Source: JBMNRY01 sp050944915 | GTDB taxonomy: Bacteria > Bacillota > Limnochordia > JAAZLZ01 | Assembly: GCA_050944915.1 (NCBI GenBank) | Contig: JBMNRY010000070.1 | Span: 1-10,506, forward strand | Reading direction: 5' to 3' | DNA: 10,506 nt | Shown: one piece after another, positions 1-5,823 of the stretch | Numbering within the stretch: position 1 is the stretch's first letter | Layout of the letters: each line of letters opens with the position of its first letter | Made by a program: the position numbers and the translations under genes | The notes under the pieces: generated by a model | The model's input: only the letters and a program-made list of their open reading frames with translations | What the model was told of the DNA's origin: nothing | The model's database searches: none

Positions 1-16
1 GGAAAGGATGAGGCAG

Positions 17-559
17 ATGAAACAAGGATTAATACCAGGGGATGTCGTTGAAGCCAAGGGGCTGATGGCTGTCGCTGAAAAAATGTTGGTGGCCGCCCGT
101 ACGGCGCCCAAGGCCCGGGGGCGGGATAAACTGGTTTCCGCCATTGTCACCCCTGGACCCGTCCTTGATCAAATCAGGGAAAAGATGGTAGAGTTGGGGA
201 AAGAGACCGGCTTTGGTGCCTTCACCAGGGATGCGGAGAATATCGCGGGGGTTCAGGCCATGGTCCTTTTGGGGACCAAGCTAGGTTCCTTGGGACTGCC
301 TGCTTGTGGTTTCTGTAATTTTGGTACCTGCGAGGGAATGGAGGCTGCCAAGGGTCTTTGTGCTTATAACGCGGGGGATTTAGGGGTCGCCGTCGGCTCT
401 GCGGTGAGCGTCGCCGCTGACCACCGGGTCGACAATCGGGTGATGTACACCGTCGGTTCGGCGGTAGTTCGTCTAGGGATTCTCGGTGATGATGTAGGCA
501 TCGCCTACGGAATTCCCCTCTCGGTCAACGGCAAGAATATCTTTTTCGATCGGCGCTAG
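17..559 (+). CDS. DUF2148 ferredoxin-domain protein (COG4739 type)
   Basis: The product has about 180 residues, the usual length for this uncharacterised family. Its members look like small cytoplasmic iron-sulfur or metal-binding proteins, and no reaction is established. The N-terminal part carries the typical AARTAPKARG stretch (residues about 25-34). The centre holds a cysteine cluster, CGFCNFGTC, with Cys97, Cys100, Cys105 and a further Cys115, consistent with the ferredoxin-like annotation. The C-terminal part is the Gly/Val-rich segment with VGSAV repeats seen in relatives. I chose the ATG at 17 because GGAAAGG at 1-7 is then 9 nt upstream. An ATG at 8 in the same frame would touch that motif directly. 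The frame is open to the window edge, so a start farther left cannot be excluded. A transporter gene follows after 52 nt on the same strand. The family call is firm; the function is unknown. Confidence 0.85.
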   Translation: MKQGLIPGDVVEAKGLMAVAEKMLVAARTAPKARGRDKLVSAIVTPGPVLDQIREKMVELGKETGFGAFTRDAENIAGVQAMVLLGTKLGSLGLPACGFCNFGTCEGMEAAKGLCAYNAGDLGVAVGSAVSVAADHRVDNRVMYTVGSAVVRLGILGDDVGIAYGIPLSVNGKNIFFDRR

Positions 560-580
560 GGGCTTAGCATCGCTCGTTAG

Positions 581-614
581 GGAGGTGACAGGCCCCTAGG
601 GGCCTTATTCTGTG
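581..614 (+). promoter_or_regulatory. Ribosome binding site and GTG start split by a perfect palindrome
   Basis: A strong Shine-Dalgarno sequence, GGAGG at 581-585, lies 26 nt before the GTG start at 612, which is too far for normal initiation. Between them sits a perfect 16-bp palindrome, AGGCCCCTAGGGGCCT (590-605). As RNA it can fold into a 6-bp GC-rich stem with a CUAG loop. Folding removes 16 nt and leaves an effective spacing of about 10 nt, close to optimal. The only other in-frame start near the site, GTG at 585, meets a stop codon at 597. The geometry is seen in the sequence; a role in translation is inference. Confidence 0.5.
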
Positions 615-2015
615 GCAAAGGATGTTCGTCAACCAACGGTACTGGAAGCGTTACTTCCCTTGGCGGCAACCATCACCTTGATCGTCCTGGCGGTGGTCCG
701 TTGGGGACTACCCCTCCAGATTCCTTTAAGCCTCGGTCTGTTCATCACCGCGCTGTTCTTGTTTCCCTTGGGTTACCGGTGGAAAGACATCCAGTCTTTC
801 ATGATCCAAGGGTTCTTAGATGGCTGCAGTATCTTCTACGTGCTTCTAGCCATCGGCTTGATCATCGGGATTTGGATGATTAGCGGGACTATCCCCGCCT
901 TGGTCTACTATGGGCTGCAGATCCTCCAGCCCCGTTCCTTTTTAGTAGCAGCCTTCAGCATTGGTTTTCTCGTGACCATCTGTATGGGCAGCACCTGGGG
1001 AGCGGTCAGCAGCATCGGTGTAGCCCTGGTGGCCATCGGTCAGAGTTTTCAAATCCCTGCTCCCCAGGCGGCTGGTGCCGTTTTGTCGGGAATTTTTCTC
1101 GCCACCACCATTTCGCCCATTTCACCCCTGGCCAATTTAGCCGCTTCCGTTTCAGGAGCAGATTTTAACCGTCATGTTCGGCAAGTGATGATCTATAATT
1201 TCCCAGCTTTGCTCATCAGCATTCTTTTCTTTTTCTTCTTAGGTCTATCCTATGCCGGCGGAACCGGGTTGGAAAGTGGATTGACGGAGATTATGAAGGC
1301 CATCGAAAGGGCCTATCAGATGGGACCGGCCCTTTTTTTGCCGGCCATCTTAGTCGTTATTTTAGGCATCTTAGGTTGGCAGACCTTACCGACCCTTGTC
1401 ATCGGCGGCATCACCGGTGGACTTATTGCCGTCGTCGTTCAGGGAGCCGATTTGCTCCAGGTGGCCCATGCCGCTTATGCTGGTTATCTACCGGAGAACT
1501 TCCCTTTGACCTTCTGGACGAACCAGGGGGGGATGACCAGCATGTATAACGTTATGTGCTTGATCATCATTTCCTTGGCCTATGCAGGACTTCTGGGAAA
1601 GAGCGGCATGCTGGAAACCTTGTTTCAAGGGGTCTTGAAGAGGTTGAGCTCGCCCCGGGGATTAGTTGGATTTTCGATTATTGGAGGCTGTCTCATCGCT
1701 TTGGTCGCCGGCAGTCAAAGCCTGGTGATCATTATCACCGCCCACGCTTTCCAGGAACACTACCGACGCTACAACATCGATGTCCATACCCTCTCCCGGG
1801 TTGTCAGCGATTGTGGACTTATGTTGGGACCTATCATTCCCTGGAATTCTACCGCCGTTTTCGCCGCAGGGGTCTTGGGGGTTAGCACCTTTGCCTATGC
1901 GCCCTATGCTATCGGCTCCTGGTTGGTGCCTTTGCTATCCCTAGTTTACTCTCTCTTTGGTTGGGGCATAATCGAGGGTTCTAGGAAAGAAGAAGGGCAC
2001 CAGCTGGTGCCCTAA
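612..2015 (+). CDS. NhaC-superfamily Na+/H+ antiporter-like membrane transporter
   Basis: This is a 467-residue inner-membrane protein, very hydrophobic throughout, with roughly eleven or twelve predicted helices. It matches the NhaC group of secondary transporters (Na+/H+, or malate/lactate-linked exchange). Recognisable family blocks are GSTWGAVSSIG in the first half, the SPxSxxxNLA region (residues 168-177), and the second-half block with Asp400 and IPWN followed by AGVLGVS. The first-half block usually reads GDKMSPLSDTTNLA; here the positions of both aspartates and the lysine are Thr165, Pro172 and Thr166. Substrate or coupling may therefore differ from classical NhaC. The GTG start at 612 is the only plausible one; see the separate ribosome-binding entry. 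The gene follows the DUF2148 gene and ends overlapping the convergent cysK by 4 bp. The superfamily is confident, the transported ion is not. Confidence 0.85.
   Translation: MAKDVRQPTVLEALLPLAATITLIVLAVVRWGLPLQIPLSLGLFITALFLFPLGYRWKDIQSFMIQGFLDGCSIFYVLLAIGLIIGIWMISGTIPALVYYGLQILQPRSFLVAAFSIGFLVTICMGSTWGAVSSIGVALVAIGQSFQIPAPQAAGAVLSGIFLATTISPISPLANLAASVSGADFNRHVRQVMIYNFPALLISILFFFFLGLSYAGGTGLESGLTEIMKAIERAYQMGPALFLPAILVVILGILGWQTLPTLVIGGITGGLIAVVVQGADLLQVAHAAYAGYLPENFPLTFWTNQGGMTSMYNVMCLIIISLAYAGLLGKSGMLETLFQGVLKRLSSPRGLVGFSIIGGCLIALVAGSQSLVIIITAHAFQEHYRRYNIDVHTLSRVVSDCGLMLGPIIPWNSTAVFAAGVLGVSTFAYAPYAIGSWLVPLLSLVYSLFGWGIIEGSRKEEGHQLVP
1306..1339 (+). terminator. Terminator-like hairpin inside the transporter gene
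   Basis: AAAGGGCC at 1306-1313 pairs perfectly with GGCCCTTT at 1328-1335 across a 14-nt loop, and the right arm runs into seven consecutive T (1333-1339). This has the form of an intrinsic terminator in the sense direction, halfway through the transporter frame. The codons involved encode ordinary membrane-helix residues, so the structure may be accidental. The loop is longer than in most strong terminators. Confidence 0.25.
1984..2012 (-). terminator. Intrinsic terminator for cysK, lying within the transporter 3' end
   Basis: The perfect 18-bp palindrome GGGCACCAGCTGGTGCCC (1995-2012) forms a 7-bp stem with an AGCU loop. Read on the minus strand it starts at the last base of the cysK stop codon and is followed by TTCTTCTTTCC, a pyrimidine tail suited to intrinsic termination. 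On the plus strand the hairpin is followed by TAAGCATCG with no T-run. It should therefore terminate cysK transcripts but not the opposing transporter transcript. It encodes the last six residues of the transporter. Confidence 0.65.
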
Positions 2016-2935
2016 GCATCGTAGAGTCCTACCGAGAGATAGCGTTCTCCCGTATCGGGGAAAATGACGACGATTTCCTTGCCGGCATTGGCCGGATCTT
2101 TAGCTAGTTCCAAAGCAGCCCAAGCGGCAGCGCCGCTGGAGATGCCGACGATGAGCCCCTCCCGTTTCGCGATGAGGCGAGAGGTAGCGTAAGCTGCCTC
2201 GTCTTCCACTTGGATGACCCGGTCGATGAGAGCGGTATTTAAGATCTCGGGTACGAAACCGGCGCCGATACCTTGGATTTTGTGGGCACCCGGTTGTCCA
2301 CCGGATAGAACGGGAGAGGCCGTCGGCTCTACGGCGATGATTTCCACCTGGGGATTTCTCTCCCGAAGGATTTCACCAACCCCGGTTAAGGTCCCGCCGG
2401 TGCCAACGCCGGCGATGAAGATGTCAACCTTCCCGCCCGTATCTTCCCAGATCTCCTCCGCAGTGGTTCGGCGGTGGACCGCGGGATTATGTTTATTCCG
2501 AAACTGTTGGGGGATGAAGACATGGCCATCGGTTTTGGCCAACTCTTCCGCCCGATTAATGGCTCCCCGCATCCCTTCCGCTCCGGGGGTCAATTGGATT
2601 TCTGCCCCCAAGGCTTGAAGCAGTTGCCGCCGTTCCATGGACATGGTTTCCGGCATCGTTAGAATGACTTTAAAACCTAAGGCTGTACCGATGGCCGCTA
2701 AACCAATCCCCGTATTGCCGCTGGTCGGTTCCACGATGGTATCCCCTGGTTTGAGGAGGCCCTCTTCCATGGCCCCTTTGATCATGCTCAAGGCGATCCG
2801 GTCTTTAACACTGCCGCCGGGGTTGAACATCTCCAATTTGGCCATGGGTACTGCCGGTAAGCCGTCGGCCAGGTTGTTTAGACGTAAGAGAGGTGTTCGA
2901 CCGATGATTTCCGTCATACTGTTATAGATCTTCAT
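2012..2935 (-). CDS. cysK: Cysteine synthase A (O-acetylserine sulfhydrylase)
   Basis: This cytoplasmic PLP enzyme converts O-acetyl-L-serine and sulfide to L-cysteine and acetate. The 307-residue product has the normal length. Visible motifs are the PLP-binding Lys44 in PGGSVKDR, the substrate loop TSGNTG (71-76), the phosphate-binding loop GTGGT (178-182), the HKIQGIGAGF block typical of CysK rather than CysM, and the C-terminal DTGERYLS. Upstream of the ATG lies a weak AAAGGGCGG ribosome-binding sequence. It is the second gene of a minus-strand operon, 59 nt after a JAMM metallopeptidase gene. Both are probably expressed from the promoter at 3561-3589. It ends 4 bp inside the convergent transporter gene. 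In Bacillus and its relatives CysK is also the signalling partner of the repressor CymR, which is relevant to the operator-like repeat at that promoter. Confidence 0.95.
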   Translation of the reverse strand: MKIYNSMTEIIGRTPLLRLNNLADGLPAVPMAKLEMFNPGGSVKDRIALSMIKGAMEEGLLKPGDTIVEPTSGNTGIGLAAIGTALGFKVILTMPETMSMERRQLLQALGAEIQLTPGAEGMRGAINRAEELAKTDGHVFIPQQFRNKHNPAVHRRTTAEEIWEDTGGKVDIFIAGVGTGGTLTGVGEILRERNPQVEIIAVEPTASPVLSGGQPGAHKIQGIGAGFVPEILNTALIDRVIQVEDEAAYATSRLIAKREGLIVGISSGAAAWAALELAKDPANAGKEIVVIFPDTGERYLSVGLYDA

Positions 2936-2994
2936 CTGCTGTTTTCCCGCCCTTTCTAACCATGAGGTTTCCTATGCTAGAGACAATGTCCCTT

Positions 2995-3426
2995 TTATGT
3001 TCCCACCCTATCCTCCCACTGGATGGTAATTTCTTCGATTTGATCAGCCTTTATAAAAAAGGCTCGGATTTCCTTGTTTTGCAGAGAGATGATCAGATGG
3101 ATCAGACTGGGATCAAAGGCCCGTTCTACGTCCTTCAAAGAAGGCCAAGCTGGTCCCAGGGGGTGGCTGTGGTAGCTGCCTAGAAACTGCCAGCCTGCCC
3201 CTCGAGCCCCATGGAGGGCTGCTGACTGTTCCAGGGGATCGATGGCAAAGCTGGTAGGGCTGGCCTCGATGTTCTCCATGGGAACCAGAGTTCTGACTGA
3301 CCAAAGGCCGGGCCTAACGCGACCGAAGAGCAGGCCGCAGATTTCATCGGGGAGCCCTTGCTGGGCCAACTCCAGCAGTCGTTCCCTGTGGTGATGAGAA
3401 ATGACTAGTAACCCTTGGCCTTCCAT
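2995..3426 (-). CDS. JAMM/MPN+ (M67 family) zinc metallopeptidase, Mec-like
   Basis: The 143-residue product is a single MPN+ domain with the complete zinc-protease signature: Glu28 in DEICGLLFG, His86 and His88 in the HSHP motif, then Ser96 and Asp99 in PSLKD. Bacterial stand-alone enzymes of this type cleave after the C-terminal Gly-Gly of small ubiquitin-like sulfur carriers. Mycobacterial Mec releases cysteine from the carrier CysO. The position directly upstream of cysK supports a role in sulfur or cysteine metabolism, but no ThiS/MoaD-like carrier is encoded in this window. The ATG is preceded by AAGGAG at a spacing of about 8 nt, a strong start. It is the first gene after the promoter at 3561-3589, with a leader of about 128 nt. 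A function in general isopeptide cleavage cannot be excluded. Confidence 0.88.
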   Translation of the reverse strand: MEGQGLLVISHHHRERLLELAQQGLPDEICGLLFGRVRPGLWSVRTLVPMENIEASPTSFAIDPLEQSAALHGARGAGWQFLGSYHSHPLGPAWPSLKDVERAFDPSLIHLIISLQNKEIRAFFIKADQIEEITIQWEDRVGT

Positions 3427-3531
3427 GGGATAATCTCCTTCCCTGTCTAGCCAGCTTTTCCCCTTAGTTTAGCTTTACTATGGAGTGATCCCTGCCCGTA
3501 CTGGCCATGAAAGCAGCCGATCATCGATTTA

Positions 3532-3554
3532 ATTCCGAGTAAACATATCGGGAT
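3532..3554 (-). promoter_or_regulatory. Operator-like inverted repeat at the start of the JAMM-cysK operon
   Basis: On the plus strand, ATTCCGA (3532-3538) and TCGGGAT (3548-3554) form an inverted repeat with 6 of 7 matching positions around a 9-nt spacer. It begins right at the predicted transcription start and covers about the first 23 transcribed bases, a place where a bound protein would block transcription. The CCGA...TCGG arms resemble sites of Rrf2-family regulators (CymR, IscR), one of which controls cysteine genes in Bacillota. The assignment to that family is inference. Confidence 0.4.
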
Positions 3555-3560
3555 GTATGT

Positions 3561-3589
3561 ATATTACCAAGGGTGGGAATCTTTGTCAA
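3561..3589 (-). promoter_or_regulatory. Sigma-A promoter for the JAMM-cysK operon
   Basis: On the minus strand there is a perfect -35 box TTGACA (3589-3584), a 17-nt spacer and the -10 box TAATAT (3566-3561), one base from consensus. The predicted start is near 3554, giving a 5' leader of about 128 nt before the JAMM gene. I saw no convincing riboswitch or T-box in this leader. Confidence 0.8.
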
Positions 3590-3620
3590 GGATTAGTTGG
3601 GCAGGGAAAATGGGTCGAGG

Positions 3621-3661
3621 TATTAAAGAAAGGGGGGAGATAGACCGACATCTATCTCCCC
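3621..3661 (-). terminator. Intrinsic terminator of the FAH-family gene
   Basis: A perfect 11-bp stem, GGGGAGATAGA (3634-3644) with TCTATCTCCCC (3651-3661), closes a 6-nt loop. It begins 5 nt after the stop codon of the minus-strand FAH-family gene. On the minus strand it is followed by CCTTTCTTTAATA, a T-rich tail. It separates that gene from the downstream JAMM-cysK promoter. Confidence 0.85.
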
Positions 3662-3666
3662 TGGGT

Positions 3667-4593
3667 TTATTCGGCGACGACGGTGTTGGTTAATCGGCCG
3701 ATCCCTTCGATTTCCACGGTGACCACATCGCCGGGTTTGAGGAAGACCTGTGGGTCCCTGGCGGTGCCAACTCCGGAAGGAGTGCCGGTGGCGATAACAT
3801 CGCCAGGCTCCAGGGTGACCAACTGGGAGAGGTAGGCGATGAGTTGGGGGACGGGGAAAATCAGTTGGTTCGTGTTGGACTCCTGCATGACTTGATCGTT
3901 GAGGATGAGTTTGATCTGCAAAACCCCCGGATCGGGTATTTCATCGGCAGTTACCATGTGGGGACCCATGGGAGCAAAGGTATCGGGAGTCTTGCCCTTA
4001 ATCCACTGCCCATCACGGAACTGCAGATCCCGGGCGCTTACGTCGTTGAAGCAGGTGTATCCAGCTACATAATCCAGGGCCTCTTCCGCGGGGATATGTT
4101 TGCCCCTTTTGCCGATGATCACTGCTAACTCCGTTTCGTAATCGACTTTGGAGGACATTTTCGGCAGACAAATGTTTTCCCCTGGGCCGATGACGGCGGT
4201 ACTGAACTTGGCGAAGACTACTGGCTCTTCGGGAATTTTCGCCCCCGTTTCCTCGGCGTGGTCCCGATAGTTAAGGCCGATACAGATAATCTTGGTGGGA
4301 TTGAGGAGGGGAGCCTTGATTTGGATGTCCGACTCCGCCCAGACTAATTTCTCACCATCGGCCCCCCAAGGATGTTGCGCGGCATAGTCGACGGCTTCTT
4401 GGGCGGCGGCCCGGGACTTGTCCCCCCCTTGTAGGTAGGCGAGCAGATCACCCAACAGGGTGTGGGCTAATTTGTAGGCACCGATTCCGCCCCCTTGGGA
4501 GGCGGCATAGGCGGCCGCTAAATCGACGATACCTTGGGATTCGGCGGCACCAAGGTAATTCCGGCCATTGACGCTAAAGGTAAGTAGTTTCAT
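3667..4593 (-). CDS. Fumarylacetoacetate hydrolase (FAH) family protein
   Basis: The 308-residue product is a cytoplasmic metal-dependent enzyme of the FAH superfamily, which cleaves or hydrates 2-keto or 2,4-diketo acids. A small N-terminal domain (about 1-90) precedes the catalytic domain. Metal ligands are visible as Glu153 and Glu155 in DYETELAVIIGK and Asp184 in NDVSARD. The active-site helix reads GLNYRDHAEE (106-115), and GTPSGVG near the C terminus is typical. Divergence from a sugar-acid dehydratase and KDG kinase suggests action on a keto-deoxy sugar acid. One candidate is a 2,4-diketo-3-deoxy acid hydrolase as in oxidative L-rhamnose or L-fucose routes. Other family activities, such as acylpyruvate hydrolysis or oxaloacetate decarboxylation, remain possible. 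The ATG start has AGGGGGTG just upstream. Confidence 0.9.
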   Translation of the reverse strand: MKLLTFSVNGRNYLGAAESQGIVDLAAAYAASQGGGIGAYKLAHTLLGDLLAYLQGGDKSRAAAQEAVDYAAQHPWGADGEKLVWAESDIQIKAPLLNPTKIICIGLNYRDHAEETGAKIPEEPVVFAKFSTAVIGPGENICLPKMSSKVDYETELAVIIGKRGKHIPAEEALDYVAGYTCFNDVSARDLQFRDGQWIKGKTPDTFAPMGPHMVTADEIPDPGVLQIKLILNDQVMQESNTNQLIFPVPQLIAYLSQLVTLEPGDVIATGTPSGVGTARDPQVFLKPGDVVTVEIEGIGRLTNTVVAE

Positions 4594-4613
4594 GGTGCAC
4601 CCCCTAAATCTTT

Positions 4614-4642
4614 TTGAATTCTTCTATATTATACCATACAAT
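4614..4642 (+). promoter_or_regulatory. Sigma-A promoter for the dehydratase-kdgK operon
   Basis: TTGAAT (4614-4619) is followed by a 17-nt spacer and TACAAT (4637-4642), near-consensus -35 and -10 boxes. The predicted start is around 4649, giving a leader of about 75 nt that contains the palindromes at 4655-4685. The -10 box of the opposite-strand promoter lies inside this spacer. Confidence 0.65.
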
Positions 4643-4643
4643 A
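4627..4643. promoter_or_regulatory. Imperfect palindrome covering both divergent -10 boxes
   Basis: TATTATACCATACAATA is symmetric around C4635 at 6 of 8 positions. It contains the leftward -10 (4628-4633) and the rightward -10 (4637-4642). The shape recalls GntR-family operators of sugar-acid genes, and one repressor here would shut both directions. The symmetry may simply follow from two -10 boxes facing each other, so confidence is low. Confidence 0.3.
4628..4638 (-). promoter_or_regulatory. Extended -10 promoter for the FAH-family gene
   Basis: On the minus strand TGGTATAAT provides a perfect -10 (4633-4628) with the TGn extension. The best -35 at 17 nt is poor (CTTATG, 4656-4651), which suits an extended -10 promoter. 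The predicted start near 4621 leaves a leader of about 28 nt. Confidence 0.55.
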
Positions 4644-4654
4644 ACCCCTCCATA

Positions 4655-4685
4655 AGGGGATCCCCTTCGGGGAGGAAATATTTCC
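4655..4685 (+). repeat. Tandem palindromes in the dehydratase leader
   Basis: Three palindromic units lie side by side. AGGGGATCCCCT (4655-4666) overlaps the hairpin TCCCC-TTCG-GGGGA (4661-4673, a UUCG tetraloop in RNA), and GGAAATATTTCC follows at 4674-4685. The first two are mutually exclusive as RNA structures. No T-run follows, so they are not simple terminators. They may be operators or a folded 5' leader. Confidence 0.4.
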
Positions 4686-4723
4686 CCCGGACGAGAAAAT
4701 ATGGACGGAAAGGAGGGTCTAGT

Positions 4724-5812
4724 GTGAAAATAACGGTTGTTAAGACTAATCTTTACAAAGTTCCCCTGCTGCGCCCCGCGGAGGATGCCCGGCACGGGAC
4801 GATGCATCAGGTTGAACTCATTTTGGTCCATCTCGCCACCGATGACGGCTTAACCGGTTGTGGTTATGCCTATACCATCGGCAGCGGCGGTAGTGCCGTC
4901 AAAGCCTTGATCGATGATTATTTGGCCGCAGGTCTAGTGGGGCAGGATCCCCTCTTCGTCGAGAAAATTTGGGAGGATGCCTGGTGGAAAATCCATTGGG
5001 TTGGGAGGGGAGGCCTAGCTTCCTTTGCGTTAGCTGCCGTCGATATAGCCCTCTGGGACTTGGCGGCCAAGAGAGCGGGATTGCCTTTGTATCAATACCT
5101 TGGGGGCCACCGCCGGTCCATCCCCGCTTACGGCAGTGGGGTGGATTTACACCTTTCCGAAGAGGATTTGCTGGCCCAAGTGGAAGGGTTCCTGGAGGAA
5201 GGGTTTCGATGGGTAAAGATTAAGGTTGGTCGGGAGGATTTCCAAGAAGACTTGCGGCGGGTGCGGTTGGTGCGGGATTTAATCGGACCCGATATCGGTC
5301 TTATGGTTGATGTGAACATGCATTGGACCGCGGCCCAAGCCATCACCAGGGGACGGGCCCTCCAGGAATATGATGTGCTGTGGTTGGAAGAACCGCTGGT
5401 ACCCGATGATATCCAGGGTCACCGACAGGTAGCCCAAGCTTTAGATATGGCCGTTGCTGTGGGAGAAAACCTGCATACGAAATATGAGTTTCAGCATTAT
5501 CTCCAAGCTGACGCCGTCGATGTGGTCCAACTGGATGTGGTGACGGTGGGAGGGATCACCGAGTGGTTAAAGGTAGCTGCCTTGGCCGAAGTGCATAATT
5601 TGCCGATAACGACCCATTACGCGGAAGAAATCCAAGTCCACTTGTTAACAGCTACCCCCGCCAGCTGGATGGCCGAGCGCCATGCTTATCGCCTTGATCA
5701 CGTTTTGGAAAACCCTATCACCATTAAGGATGGCCGCATTAGTCCACCCGATGTACCCGGTCACGGGATGGTATTCAACGAAGAAAAATTGGGTAAATAC
5801 TTAGTTCGTTAG
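4724..5812 (+). CDS. Mandelate racemase-type enolase-superfamily sugar acid dehydratase
   Basis: The 362-residue product is a cytoplasmic Mg2+ enzyme that should dehydrate an aldonic or aldaric acid to a 2-keto-3-deoxy acid. The capping domain occupies about 1-130 and the barrel follows. The mandelate racemase subgroup machinery is complete: KIK at 165-167, metal ligands Asp196, Glu222 and Glu248, and the Asp271/His298 dyad. The substrate cannot be read from sequence; talarate/galactarate, fuconate or rhamnonate dehydratases are relatives. The frame is open upstream to a TTG or ATG near 4568-4592. I chose the GTG at 4724 because AAGGAGGG (4710-4717) precedes it and the family N terminus (MKIT-like) begins there. 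The predicted promoter start at 4649 also lies downstream of those earlier codons. The kinase gene follows after 11 nt, so the two are co-transcribed. Confidence 0.9.
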   Translation: MKITVVKTNLYKVPLLRPAEDARHGTMHQVELILVHLATDDGLTGCGYAYTIGSGGSAVKALIDDYLAAGLVGQDPLFVEKIWEDAWWKIHWVGRGGLASFALAAVDIALWDLAAKRAGLPLYQYLGGHRRSIPAYGSGVDLHLSEEDLLAQVEGFLEEGFRWVKIKVGREDFQEDLRRVRLVRDLIGPDIGLMVDVNMHWTAAQAITRGRALQEYDVLWLEEPLVPDDIQGHRQVAQALDMAVAVGENLHTKYEFQHYLQADAVDVVQLDVVTVGGITEWLKVAALAEVHNLPITTHYAEEIQVHLLTATPASWMAERHAYRLDHVLENPITIKDGRISPPDVPGHGMVFNEEKLGKYLVR

Positions 5813-5823
5813 GGGGAGCTAAA

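Noticed and set aside
585..599. GTG at 585 as a start for the transporter or a leader peptide
   Set aside because: It runs into a TAG after four codons and overlaps the Shine-Dalgarno sequence itself.
2214..2927. Several plus-strand open frames opposite cysK
   Set aside because: They are antisense shadows of a clear, full-length cysK with all motifs; none has a ribosome binding site or recognisable domain.
2936..2994. Possible separate promoter between the JAMM gene and cysK
   Set aside because: No acceptable -35/-10 pair on the minus strand; co-transcription from 3561-3589 is simpler.
3447..3524. 25-residue minus-strand open frame (MIGCFHGQ...) in the JAMM-cysK leader
   Set aside because: I considered it as a cysteine-sensing leader peptide, but it has only one Cys codon, no good ribosome binding site and no following terminator/antiterminator pair.
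4568..4723. Extended N terminus of the dehydratase starting upstream of 4724
   Set aside because: The extra 52 codons cover the divergent promoters and palindromes, lack a ribosome binding site and are not family-like. The GTG at 4724 has a strong ribosome binding site.
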